In this document: positions 28,051 to 36,908 of the stretch, piece after piece
How positions within the stretch are numbered: the stretch's first letter is position 1
Layout of the letters: every line of letters starts with the position of its first letter
Assembly (NCBI GenBank): GCA_963666575.2
Contig: CAXXYG010000027.1
Coordinates: forward strand, 636,607 to 700,606
DNA length: 64,000 nucleotides
Direction: 5' to 3'
Origin: JABMQB01 sp963666575
GTDB taxonomy: Bacteria > Bacteroidota > Bacteroidia > Bacteroidales > Prolixibacteraceae
The notes under the pieces: model-generated
What the model was told of the DNA's origin: nothing
Seen by the model: only the letters and a program-made list of their open reading frames with translations
Database searches by the model: none
Position numbers and translations under genes: made by a program

Positions 28051-29433
28051 ATGGCTTTAATAAAATCTATTTCAGGAATCAGAGGAACAATTGGGGGCAA
28101 ACCCGGCGAAGGATTAAGCCCGGTTGATGTTGTAAAATTTACAGCTGGATATGCACAATGGGCAAAAAACAGCCTTTCAGACCACCCATTAACAATTGTA
28201 GTAGGACGTGATGCACGCATTTCAGGCGAAATGGTGAGTTCGCTTGTAATTGCCACTCTAACCGGAATGGGTTGTAATGTAATAAACATTGGGCTGGCAA
28301 CCACACCCACCACCGAAATTGCTGTTACCGAAGAAAAAGCCGATGGTGGAATTATATTAACCGCCAGCCATAACCCAAAACAATGGAATGCTTTAAAACT
28401 CCTGAATAATAAAGGCGAATTTTTAACGGCTACTGATGGGGCTATTGTACTAAATTTGGCTGAGAATGAAAATTTTATTTTCTCAGATGTTGAGAACCTG
28501 GGGAAAGTAACCGAAAAAGAGTATTCAGCCATCCATATTCAAAAAGTGCTTGACCTTGATTTGGTAGATGTCGAAGCCATAAAAAAAGCCTGTTTTTCAG
28601 TTGCCATCGATGCTGTTAATTCAGTGGGGGGAACAATCATGCCTGAATTATTTGAAAAACTCGGAGTAAAAACTACTGTTAAAATTAATTGTGAACCTAC
28701 AGGGATTTTTGCTCACACTCCCGAACCAATCCCTGAAAATTTGATTAAAACCTCCGAAATTATCCGGAACAAAAAAGTGGATTGTGGATTTGTTGTCGAT
28801 CCTGATGTCGATCGGTTGGCAATCATAAATGAAGACGGCTCGATGTTTAATGAAGAATACACTTTGGTGGCCATTGCCGATTATGTATTAGCCAATACTC
28901 CGGGTAATACTGTTTCCAATCTTTCTTCAAGCAGAGCTTTAAACGACATTACCCAAAAATACAATGGTAGTTATACTGCTTCAGCAGTTGGTGAAGTAAA
29001 TGTTGTTGCCCAAATGAAAAAAACAAATGCTGTTATTGGTGGCGAAGGAAATGGAGGCATCATTTATCCTGCAAGTCATTATGGCCGCGACTCATTGGTT
29101 GGCGCAGCACTATTTTTAACGCATCTGGCTAAAAGTGGTTTAAAATGTTCAGAACTAAGAAAGACATACCCCAACTATTTTATCTCAAAAAACAAAATTG
29201 AATTAACACCCGAAATCAATGTGGATAACATCTTGTTAAAAATCAAAAATATATTTCAGGATGAAAAAATAACCGATATCGATGGAATAAAAATTGATTT
29301 TGAAGAATGCTGGGTCCACCTTCGAAAGTCAAATACCGAACCGATTATTCGTATTTATTCTGAAGCACAAACCAAAAATAAAGCTGATGAATTAGCCTTA
29401 CAAATAATAAATAAAATTAAGGCACTTATTTAA
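28051..29433 (+). CDS. glmM: Phosphoglucosamine/phosphohexose mutase
   Basis: 460 residues, alpha-D-phosphohexomutase superfamily. The catalytic phosphoserine loop is TASHNPKQWNALK (Ser about 106), the metal loop DPDVDRLA, the sugar loop GGEGNGG and the phosphate-binding loop RKSNTEPIIRIYSEA. The N-terminus IKSISGIRGTIGG is the form found in Bacteroidota GlmM-type enzymes, which make glucosamine-1-phosphate for peptidoglycan and LPS. Phosphoglucomutase or phosphomannomutase activity cannot be excluded from sequence alone. It is followed 45 bp later by mgsA. Confidence 0.88.
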   Translation: MALIKSISGIRGTIGGKPGEGLSPVDVVKFTAGYAQWAKNSLSDHPLTIVVGRDARISGEMVSSLVIATLTGMGCNVINIGLATTPTTEIAVTEEKADGGIILTASHNPKQWNALKLLNNKGEFLTATDGAIVLNLAENENFIFSDVENLGKVTEKEYSAIHIQKVLDLDLVDVEAIKKACFSVAIDAVNSVGGTIMPELFEKLGVKTTVKINCEPTGIFAHTPEPIPENLIKTSEIIRNKKVDCGFVVDPDVDRLAIINEDGSMFNEEYTLVAIADYVLANTPGNTVSNLSSSRALNDITQKYNGSYTASAVGEVNVVAQMKKTNAVIGGEGNGGIIYPASHYGRDSLVGAALFLTHLAKSGLKCSELRKTYPNYFISKNKIELTPEINVDNILLKIKNIFQDEKITDIDGIKIDFEECWVHLRKSNTEPIIRIYSEAQTKNKADELALQIINKIKALI

Positions 29434-29478
29434 AGCCCAACAATAAAATTTGTAAAACTCCTAAAATCAAAAAATATA

Positions 29479-29952
29479 ATGAAAAAGAAAAAAAATATTG
29501 GGATTGTTGCACACGACAACCGTAAAAAGGATATGATGGAATGGGTTGCTTTTAATTGGAAAGAGTTAGCATCGCACGATTTAATTTGTACCGGAACAAC
29601 AGGCAAACTAACCGAAGATATTATAGCTAAAAAATGCGAAGAAAACGGCGTTGTCCCACCCACCGTAACTAAGCTTAAATCAGGTCCATTAGGTGGCGAT
29701 CAGCAATTGGGAGCACTTATTTCGGAAGGCAAAGTGGATATGATTATATTCTTTTGGGACCCGATGCAACCTCAGCCTCATGATGTAGATGTAAAGGCCT
29801 TGCTGCGTATCGCTGTTTTGTATAATTTGCCTACAGCTTCCAACCGTTCAACGGCCGATTTTATAATCTCCTCTCCTCTTTTCCACGAAAAATATGAACC
29901 TATTATTAAAGATTATGAAACGTATATAAAGCGTGATGTTGATATGAGTTAG
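29479..29952 (+). CDS. mgsA: Methylglyoxal synthase
   Basis: 157 residues, usual length. It converts dihydroxyacetone phosphate to methylglyoxal and phosphate, an overflow route of glycolysis. Family motifs are IVAHDNRKKD, CTGTTGKL, SGPLGGDQQ with the catalytic Asp (about 74) and FFWDPMQPQPHDVDVKALLR with the conserved His (about 101). Same strand as glmM; a terminator follows. Confidence 0.97.
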   Translation: MKKKKNIGIVAHDNRKKDMMEWVAFNWKELASHDLICTGTTGKLTEDIIAKKCEENGVVPPTVTKLKSGPLGGDQQLGALISEGKVDMIIFFWDPMQPQPHDVDVKALLRIAVLYNLPTASNRSTADFIISSPLFHEKYEPIIKDYETYIKRDVDMS

Positions 29953-29982
29953 TTAAATCAGCATCAAAAAATATTTAAATCA

Positions 29983-30012
29983 GGCTGCTTAATACAATGG
30001 GCAGCTTTTTTT
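29983..30012 (+). terminator. Rho-independent terminator after mgsA
   Basis: GCTGC (29984-29988) pairs with GCAGC (30001-30005), then seven T residues. The stem is short but well placed. Confidence 0.65.
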
Positions 30013-30032
30013 GCTTAAATTATAATTAATAA

Positions 30033-30061
30033 TTGTCCTTTAAAAAATATTCTTACTTTTG
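30033..30061 (+). promoter_or_regulatory. Bacteroidota-type promoter of the riboswitch/transporter transcript
   Basis: TTG at 30033-30035 and TACTTTTG at 30054-30061 (consensus TAnnTTTG) are separated by 18 bases, matching the Bacteroidota -33/-7 layout. It lies about 30 bp before the riboswitch aptamer. Confidence 0.7.
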
Positions 30062-30090
30062 CGCCAAAATAAACTAAGTTATTAATTATC

Positions 30091-30127
30091 GGCAGGTTCC
30101 ATCACCCTGCGGAATAAAAATTAAAAA
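30091..30127 (+). promoter_or_regulatory. Probable preQ1-I riboswitch
   Basis: The stretch GCAGG-TTCCATCAC-CCTGC forms the short P1 hairpin typical of the preQ1-I class. It is followed directly by GGAATAAAAATTAA, an A-rich tail of the kind that folds back on P1 and its loop to close the pseudoknot. TTCC in the loop can also pair with GGAA in the tail. The element ends at the ATG of a queuosine-precursor transporter, exactly the gene class these switches control. Translation control by hiding the start region is likely, since no separate terminator is visible. Confidence 0.78.
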
Positions 30128-30128
30128 A

Positions 30129-30836
30129 ATGCAGAACGAATTATTATGGCTTGCCATGCTGCTTGCCAATTTTCTACTAATTATTTTAGCGTATAAACTT
30201 TTTGGGAAATGGGGACTAATTACCTGGATACCCATTTCGGTAATTATTGCCAACATTCAGGTTATTCAAACCGTTGAATTATTTGGATTGGTAGCAACAC
30301 TTGGAAACATTGTTTATGCTTCTTCATTTTTAGTAACCGATATCCTTTCGGAGAATTATGGGAAAAAAGAAGCAAAAAAAGCCGTATGGATTGGGTTTTT
30401 CAGCCTCATATCCATGACTTTACTAATGAATTTGGCATTGGTATTTATACCCCTTGCAGGTGATGAATTTGCTTCGATTAGTCATGAGTCATTATCCACA
30501 ATTTTTACCTTGATGCCTCGTATTGCTGTTGCTAGTTTAGCCGCCTATTTTTTGTCACAAACCCACGATGTATGGGCCTATCATTTTTGGAAGAAACGTT
30601 TTCCAAAAGACAATCAGATATGGCTCCGAAACAATTTAAGTACCCTTGTTTCACAGCTCATTGACAGTATTGTTTTTGTATTGATAGCCTTCTGGGGTGT
30701 GTTTGAAATGGAAGTACTTAAGGAAATTTTTATTACTACTTATGTATTAAAATTTGTAGTTGCAGCTGCTGACACCCCCTTTGTTTATTGGGGCCGAAAA
30801 ATATTTAAAAAGAACAAATTCCTTTTTGAAAATTAA
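30129..30836 (+). CDS. Queuosine precursor transporter (YhhQ/VUT family)
   Basis: 235 residues, about six membrane segments. It is recognised as the VUT/YhhQ family from GNIVYASSFLVTDILSENYGKKEAKKAVWIGF and the C-terminal IDSIVFVLIAFWG and KFVVAAADTPFVYWGR. It imports preQ0/preQ1-type bases for queuosine modification of tRNA. A preQ1-I-like riboswitch precedes it, so expression should fall when preQ1 is plentiful. Monocistronic. Confidence 0.9.
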   Translation: MQNELLWLAMLLANFLLIILAYKLFGKWGLITWIPISVIIANIQVIQTVELFGLVATLGNIVYASSFLVTDILSENYGKKEAKKAVWIGFFSLISMTLLMNLALVFIPLAGDEFASISHESLSTIFTLMPRIAVASLAAYFLSQTHDVWAYHFWKKRFPKDNQIWLRNNLSTLVSQLIDSIVFVLIAFWGVFEMEVLKEIFITTYVLKFVVAAADTPFVYWGRKIFKKNKFLFEN

Positions 30837-30843
30837 AAATCCT

Positions 30844-30885
30844 GCTGGTTTTGGAAATCCGTTTAGGCATTTTTCCAAAACCAGC
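30844..30885. terminator. Perfect 14-bp hairpin at convergent gene ends, overlapping trkH
   Basis: GCTGGTTTTGGAAA (30844-30857) pairs perfectly with 30872-30885. The right arm lies inside the last codons of trkH (TRWFWKNA). It probably terminates both the transporter and trkH transcripts. Confidence 0.75.
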
Positions 30886-32332
30886 GGGTAAAAATAATAA
30901 GTACTGGATAAATTTCCAGCCGACCAATTACCATTGTAAAAGTTAAAAAATATTTTCCGGCTTCGGGAATTTCTGAAAAATTAGCGGCAGGCCCAACTTT
31001 TCCAAATCCGGGGCCAATTCCACCCATGGTCGTAATTACCGCTCCCAAAGATGTAGCACTATCAGTCCCAATTAAATTCATAATAAAAGTTCCGGCAACA
31101 ATAATCATGTAGTACATAAAAATAAAGGTTAATACGCCTGAAACCTGGTCGGTCGAAATAACTTTATTGTTGTATTTAATGGGTGTTATCGAATTGGGAT
31201 TTATTATCCGATGAAGTGAATTTTTTATTTTTTTTAGGGCTATCAGGTTCCTGATAACTTTTATTCCTCCGCCGGTTGATCCAGCCGAAGCACCAATCAG
31301 CATTAAAAATACAATTAACAAAATTGTGTGTAATGGCCAAAGCAAATAATCGGCAGTTGCAAAACCTGTAGCCGTTATAACTGAAATAACCTGAAAAAAG
31401 GAGTCGCGGAAAGCTTTTTCCACAGGAAAAGAGTCATAAATAATCAGTGAAATAGCAATCAGAGTAGCTATTACAAAAATTATTAAAAAATAAAACCGCA
31501 ATTCTTCATTTTTTAAAACCCGTTTCAGATTACCTTTTAAAGACAGAATATGCAATGCAAAATTCATTCCTGAAAGAACCATAAAAACCATAATTATGTA
31601 CTGAATTAGCGGCGAGTAGCCAGTTATGCTATCGTTTTTTGTGGAAAACCCACCTGTTGCTACAGTGGCAAATGAATGGCAAACACTGTCAAACAATTCC
31701 ATACCTGAAAACCAGAGAAGAAGTGTTTCAACAACCGTTAATCCAATATATATCAACCAAATACGACGCGCAACATATTTAATTTTCACCAACGTTTTTT
31801 CTTCAACAACATGCGACATTTCTGAATTAAACAAATACATTCCATTTTTAATAATAAACGGCAAAATGGCTACTAACAGAACAATAATACCCATACCTCC
31901 AATCCAATGGGTTTCGCTTCGCCAAAACAAAATACTTTTAGGAAGTACCTCAATATCAACCAATATAGATGATCCCGTAGTGGTAAACCCAGACATGGAT
32001 TCAAAAAAAGCGTTACAAAAATATGGGATTGATTGGGTCAAAATATAGGGCACAGTACCGAACAAGGCCATAACAAACCAACCGATGCTTACAATAATTA
32101 AACTTTCCTGTTTCGAAGGCTCGCTTTTTTCTCGCCGCCGGGTTAACAGAAACATAAGTGCTCCAACACAAAACATTAATAAAAATGCTACTACCATTCG
32201 GGAGGTAACTCCATCGTTATACACAATCGAGGTTCCAACTGCCAATAGAACAAAAAAACTTTCAATTAACAAGACATTCGAAATAAAATGAATAATTAAG
32301 AGGTAATTAAACCTTTTATTTAATTGTTGCAT
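30863..32332 (-). CDS. trkH: TrkH-family potassium uptake membrane subunit
   Basis: 489 residues from the ATG at 32332 (MQQLNKRFNYL); a longer frame to 32,368 has no good start. About ten or more membrane helices with four pore-loop repeats: SMSGFTTTGSS, ATVATGGFST, VITATGFATAD and TTMGGIGPGF, the selectivity-filter glycines of SKT-family K+ transporters. It needs a TrkA-type nucleotide-binding partner, which is not in this window; the gene usually beside it is probably elsewhere. Confidence 0.93.
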   Translation of the reverse strand: MQQLNKRFNYLLIIHFISNVLLIESFFVLLAVGTSIVYNDGVTSRMVVAFLLMFCVGALMFLLTRRREKSEPSKQESLIIVSIGWFVMALFGTVPYILTQSIPYFCNAFFESMSGFTTTGSSILVDIEVLPKSILFWRSETHWIGGMGIIVLLVAILPFIIKNGMYLFNSEMSHVVEEKTLVKIKYVARRIWLIYIGLTVVETLLLWFSGMELFDSVCHSFATVATGGFSTKNDSITGYSPLIQYIIMVFMVLSGMNFALHILSLKGNLKRVLKNEELRFYFLIIFVIATLIAISLIIYDSFPVEKAFRDSFFQVISVITATGFATADYLLWPLHTILLIVFLMLIGASAGSTGGGIKVIRNLIALKKIKNSLHRIINPNSITPIKYNNKVISTDQVSGVLTFIFMYYMIIVAGTFIMNLIGTDSATSLGAVITTMGGIGPGFGKVGPAANFSEIPEAGKYFLTFTMVIGRLEIYPVLIIFTRWFWKNA

Positions 32333-32418
32333 TAAAAAGAAATGAAATAAAACATACCTGCAAGACACTACATAACAGGCCCATAAACAAGGCCTTTTAT
32401 AAACAATTGGTTCGTTTT

Positions 32419-32769
32419 TTAACAGGAAGGAGGAGGCAGGTCGAGCATAGTTTGTTGATGCCTGTTTGTTTGCAGAAAAACAATAAATTGCTTATCAACT
32501 AATACAAAAAATTGAAAAAGTGGCTCAAATGAACTATTAACCTTGAAGAAGCTTTTTATTTTTGAAAATTCTTCTGATTCATCATTTTCCAAATATGAAA
32601 TTAGCTGAACTGATTCAATATTCTGATCATTATCACAATCATAATTCAATACAGTGGTAACATCAGAATAGTCAATACGACTTTTTTCAAATGATGAAAA
32701 AAATAAAAACATCACCATCAAACACAAATAACTGAACAAGTATTTAATATTTATACCAATGTATTTCAA
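32419..32769 (-). CDS. Small secreted or membrane-anchored hypothetical protein
   Basis: About 116 residues. No ATG precedes the hydrophobic leader; I place the start at a TTG (32769) that gives leader LKYIGINIKYLFSYLCLMVMFLFF. An ATG within the leader (…LMVMF) is an alternative. The mature part is acidic in the middle (LENDESEEFSKIKSF) and ends LDLPPPSC, a terminal cysteine. No family recognised. It lies 86 bp upstream of trkH on the same strand. Confidence 0.4.
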   Translation of the reverse strand: MKYIGINIKYLFSYLCLMVMFLFFSSFEKSRIDYSDVTTVLNYDCDNDQNIESVQLISYLENDESEEFSKIKSFFKVNSSFEPLFQFFVLVDKQFIVFLQTNRHQQTMLDLPPPSC

Positions 32770-32796
32770 TCTGTTGCATTTAAATAACTTTTGCAA

Positions 32797-33068
32797 AATT
32801 ATTCTTTTTTTAATTCCGAATACAAATAATTCAATTATTTATATATTCGTTAACTAACAATTAAATCCAATAGCCCAAAAATTGTAAAATTTTTACATTT
32901 AACTATTGTGAAATTATAATAACCAGTGTGGTTAAAAACTACGATGTAATAGGAATAATGCTGGTGACAATTGCATTCAACAAAGGCATACACAGGCTTC
33001 AGCCCATTTGATTCAGAAAGCAAACAAAATATTAAAATCATTAAATTAACCAAACGTTAAAAAAACGT
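32797..33068. other. Intergenic region, nothing clear
   Basis: AT-rich with a weak inverted repeat (AAAAATTGTAAAATTTTT near 32,876-32,896). No gene or known RNA seen. Confidence 0.4.
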
Positions 33069-34236
33069 TCAAATCAACATTTCCGAGATGTTCCTAAAGT
33101 TGACCAATCTGTGATCCAAAAATTCCATTTCAGGCTCCCCAGCATAACAAAGAATTGTACGCCCTACTTTCTTAGGCAATATTTTCCGAATATAGGATAT
33201 TCCTTTTAATAAATTTTTATTGATCGTTTTTGAAGATTTTATTTCAACTGCATCGATTTTTATGGCATTATCCAAAATCAAGTCCACTTCATTCTGGTTA
33301 CTATCGCGATAAAAAAATTGATTATCCATCAATCCCTTATTTTTCCTTGACTCAATAATCTCAGAAACAACCATGTTTTCAAACAACGAACCAAACGTTG
33401 GATAAGCCTGAAGATGTTCAGGTTGCTGTATTCCAAGGATCGCGCAAGCCAAGCCCACATCGTAAAAATAAATCTTGTGTAACTTCACCAATCTTTTATT
33501 TAAGTTGGTAAAATAAGGAGGCAACCGAAAAATAATATACGATGTTTCTAAGATAGAGAGCCAAGAATTAATGGTATGAACCGAAACACCAATTTCGTTA
33601 GCCAAATGGCTGGCAACAAATATCTGCACACTCTTCCTGCACAAAGCTTTATAAAACTTCTGAAAATGTTTAAATCTTTAATGGTTATTAGTTGCCTTAT
33701 ATCGCGTTGAACATATGTTTCAAAATAATCTAAGTAAACTTTTGTAGGTAGAAGATTAGCGTCCCAAATCCTTGGATAAAATCCTTTATACAGGATGGTT
33801 TCAATATCCTGCTCATTTTTATCTCCTAACTCTTTAAAATTGAAGGGAAACAATGTATAAAGTGCTGTACGGCCAGCCAGCGACTGGTTATTCCACTCAT
33901 TAGATTAAACTGTTGGCTTCCAGATAATATAAACTGTCCGGGTACATTTATTTCATCAACAATACCTTGAATATATGATAATAGATTAGGAACGCGCTGA
34001 ACTTCATCCAAAATGACTCCTTCACGGCAATTTTCCAGAAATCCTACCGGGTCGCTTGTAGCCAGTTCATAATTAAGTGGATTTTCGAGGGAAATGTATT
34101 TCTTTTCGGGAAACAGGTGTTTTAATAAAGTTGTTTTACCAGATTGCCTTGAGCCTGTTAAAGTGACCACGGGAAAACTTTTAACACCTTCCAGTAGTTC
34201 GTTTTCAAGTTCTCTTTTTATGTACAATCTATGCAA
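33069..34236 (-). pseudogene. DUF4143 AAA+ ATPase broken by two frameshifts
   Basis: Three frames together give one protein of about 390 residues. Segment 1 (33,886-34,236) has the Walker A GSRQSGKTTLLK and Walker B GVILDEVQ, ending FILSGSQQFNLMSGIT. Segment 2 (about 33,630-33,885) has LFPFNFKELGD and YVQRDIRQL. Segment 3 (33,069 to about 33,630) has the DUF4143 domain, VSVHTINSWLSILETSYIIFRLPP, and the nuclease-like VDLILDNAIKIDAVEIKSSKT. The first break is explained by loss of one C (ACCCAG expected, ACCAG seen, near 33,885). The second lies near 33,620. The start is probably a TTG inside a large hairpin. Either a real decaying gene or sequencing error. These ATPases are widespread, often solitary, and of unknown role. 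Confidence 0.85.
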
Positions 34237-34271
34237 ACATGAAGTAGAACTTCATATTTGCATAGATTGTA
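34223..34271. repeat. 22-bp inverted repeat covering the DUF4143 start
   Basis: The arms 34223-34244 and 34250-34271 are complementary at 21 of 22 positions around a five-base loop TAGAA. The left arm begins TACAATCTATGCAAA. The hairpin includes the probable start codon and first codons of the DUF4143 ATPase, so the RNA would hide its start. It could be an autoregulatory operator or an insertion remnant. Confidence 0.85.
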
Positions 34272-34286
34272 ACTTTAAATAATTAT

Positions 34287-36668
34287 TTATTTCTTCAAAT
34301 TCTCTTCGAATAATTTAAAAATTCGTTTGTACTCATCAGTCCAGCTGCTTGGTTCACGGAAACCATGCTGTTCTACCGGATAAATGGCAAGTTCCCAGTT
34401 CTCTTTCCCTAGTTCGATGAGGCGTTGCGACAAGCGAACAATATCTTGAAAATGTACATTATCATCCACCATTCCATGGCACATGAGTAAGTTTCCTTTT
34501 AATCCTTCAGCAAAATAAATGGGCGAACTTTTAACATAAGCCAGGCTATCTTCAACAGGAGTATTTAAAATATTGGCAGTGTACCCATGATTGTAATGTG
34601 CCCAGTCGGTCACCGACCTTAAAGCAGCTCCGGCAGCAAACACATCAGGATTGTTAAACATTGCCATAAGCGTAATAAATCCGCCATACGATCCGCCATA
34701 CAACCCAATACGGTTGGGTGACACATCATATTTTTCTGCTAAAAACTTTGCAGCATCCACCTGGTCCGATAAATCTTTCCCACCCATAAATCGGTAAATT
34801 CCAGTGCGCCAATCACGGCCATAACCAGCACTTCCACGGTAGTCAATATCAATAACTGTATAACCATTGTCCACCAAAAAATTATGAAACTGGTATTCCC
34901 TAAAATAACTACTCCACCATTTATGAGCATTTTGCAAATACCCTGCACCATGGACAAAAATCACTGCAGGACCTTGTTTTTGGGGCGTTTCAGGTTGGTA
35001 CAACCGTGCATTAACTTCAGCTCCATCTTCAGCATTAAAAGTTACATATTTAGGGGTCCGCCAAGGGTATGCAGCAAAATCTTCAGTAATTGAATTGGTT
35101 ACTTTACGTGCCATAGCCCCAGGTTTGTTTTCCTGCACATATAGCTCCCATGGCTGGTTAGCCGATGAATAAAGGACAGCCAGATTTTTTTCATCGGGCG
35201 AAAGGGTTACATCGTTGTTTCCTTCCATTGAAGTAAGCTGAACCATTTCGCCACCTGTAATTGGCATTCGGTAAAAATGCCTGACACCCGGATGGACTTT
35301 ATTTGCGGTAAAATAAAAACTTTTTTTATCCTTCGATATCCGTGGCGAATAAACCTCAAAATTACCAGAAGTAAGAGCCTTTTTTAATCTCGTCGTTACA
35401 TTTAAGGTGTATATATGTGAATACCCCGATTCTTCACTTTGAAACCAAATCGAGTTCCCATCAGGCATCCAGCCAATATCGCCGGTTGAAAAGTTCCAGC
35501 CACCAATTCCAGGGCCACCTATCCAGGCTTCATCACGTTGCCTGTCAAGCAATTCAGGCTTTCCTGTTTTTGGATCGAGCAATAAAATCCAGCGGTCTTT
35601 ATTGTCGTGCGAAAGAGCTACAACAATGGCCAAATCTTTTGAATTATTCCAAATTGGGCCCATCATATTTACTTCCCTATCAGGAATCTCAGCATCTTCA
35701 GCAGGCATTTTATTTGGATAATCTTTAACATAATCGGGGAGGTCTTTTATCCCTGGCAATCCTGAGGTTTTAACTGTATAGTTTTTATTATTTTCACAAT
35801 CAAAAATTCCCATCTCAACTATTCCCTGAGGGCTTCCAACTTTGGTCCTTGTTTTTTGATCTTCGGAATAACCTGTTTCTGTTACATAATGAAACACAGC
35901 TGTTGAAACAGCACCTTTCGGATTCTGATAGGTAGAATAAACAATGTACTTTTCCGAAGGGCTTAAACTAGCATCATTTACCCGGTTTTTACCTACATAT
36001 ATCTCGCGGTTTTTTTCTACTTTTTCACTTTCACTTTGATTTTCGCGAGCTTCTTTTAACTGTTTGCGCTCATTTAAAACGTCAAATAATTCCAATTGTT
36101 GGTCACTAAGCCATTTATCCTGCCCCATGATTTCCTTCTTGTCCTTATCCTTGGTGGTTGTAAATTCAGTTACTTGTGTAATCAGTTTTGAATCAATGTC
36201 AATTTTAAATAAATTTTGCTGATTCATAAAACTAATGGTTTTTTCATTCACAAACCGGGGTTGTGAAATCCGGCCAATTAAATCAGCCAAAAGTGTTTCG
36301 TTTTGTTTTTTGAGATCAACTAAAACAAGATTGCCATTTTTAGTATAAACCATTTTAGTTTTATCCGAATTATAATTTTTCGAACGTCCGGGTAGTACTG
36401 TTTTTTCTTTAATAGGTACCAGAACTATTGATTTTTCTTTTAAGGAATATTTATGTAACGATTCCAATGTATCCTTATCCGGATTCCAATTAAAAAAAAT
36501 AGTTTTACTATCATCTGACCAACTAATAGATGAAGGCGAAGTACCAATCCATTTAGCAGGGTCCTGCATTATCTTTTCGATTGTTAAGGCACTTTTATTG
36601 TTTTTTTGTACTTGAGAATAAGCAATACAATTTATTAAGATAAAAATTAAAAAAATCAGTTTTTTCAT
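34287..36668 (-). CDS. S9 family (prolyl oligopeptidase/DPP-like) secreted peptidase
   Basis: 793 residues from the ATG at 36668 (MKKLIFLIFILINCIAYSQ), giving a proper signal peptide; a longer frame upstream is not used. A beta-propeller region (about 40-520, with DKDKKEIM, SPSEKYIVYSTYQ, WMPDGNSIWFQSEESG) is followed by an alpha/beta hydrolase domain with GLYGGSYGGF (nucleophile Ser about 660), DDNVHFQD and EQHGFREP completing the triad. It cleaves short peptides in the periplasm or outside. Single gene, upstream of a divergent aspartokinase gene. Confidence 0.92.
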   Translation of the reverse strand: MKKLIFLIFILINCIAYSQVQKNNKSALTIEKIMQDPAKWIGTSPSSISWSDDSKTIFFNWNPDKDTLESLHKYSLKEKSIVLVPIKEKTVLPGRSKNYNSDKTKMVYTKNGNLVLVDLKKQNETLLADLIGRISQPRFVNEKTISFMNQQNLFKIDIDSKLITQVTEFTTTKDKDKKEIMGQDKWLSDQQLELFDVLNERKQLKEARENQSESEKVEKNREIYVGKNRVNDASLSPSEKYIVYSTYQNPKGAVSTAVFHYVTETGYSEDQKTRTKVGSPQGIVEMGIFDCENNKNYTVKTSGLPGIKDLPDYVKDYPNKMPAEDAEIPDREVNMMGPIWNNSKDLAIVVALSHDNKDRWILLLDPKTGKPELLDRQRDEAWIGGPGIGGWNFSTGDIGWMPDGNSIWFQSEESGYSHIYTLNVTTRLKKALTSGNFEVYSPRISKDKKSFYFTANKVHPGVRHFYRMPITGGEMVQLTSMEGNNDVTLSPDEKNLAVLYSSANQPWELYVQENKPGAMARKVTNSITEDFAAYPWRTPKYVTFNAEDGAEVNARLYQPETPQKQGPAVIFVHGAGYLQNAHKWWSSYFREYQFHNFLVDNGYTVIDIDYRGSAGYGRDWRTGIYRFMGGKDLSDQVDAAKFLAEKYDVSPNRIGLYGGSYGGFITLMAMFNNPDVFAAGAALRSVTDWAHYNHGYTANILNTPVEDSLAYVKSSPIYFAEGLKGNLLMCHGMVDDNVHFQDIVRLSQRLIELGKENWELAIYPVEQHGFREPSSWTDEYKRIFKLFEENLKK

Positions 36669-36880
36669 TAGTACTTTTTTATTGAATTTGAATTTATACA
36701 ATTATTATCTGACACCCAAGAAAGTTTGTTCCAGGAATAAAAAGGAATATTTTTATGGATTTGCTGAATAAAATAATCAAATTGTTAACTCTATGTATTT
36801 TAATCCACCGAAATTAATGATTTTTCTTTCCCTAATTCAGAATAAAAATCATTTTAAGAGTTAAATAGAGGTTGATTTTT

Positions 36881-36888
36881 TACTTTTG
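36881..36888 (+). promoter_or_regulatory. Putative -7 promoter element
   Basis: TACTTTTG matches the Bacteroidota TAnnTTTG box, 20 bp before the aspartokinase start. No clear -33 element is seen. Confidence 0.4.
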
Positions 36889-36908
36889 CAAAAAAAATAT
36901 ATTTTATA

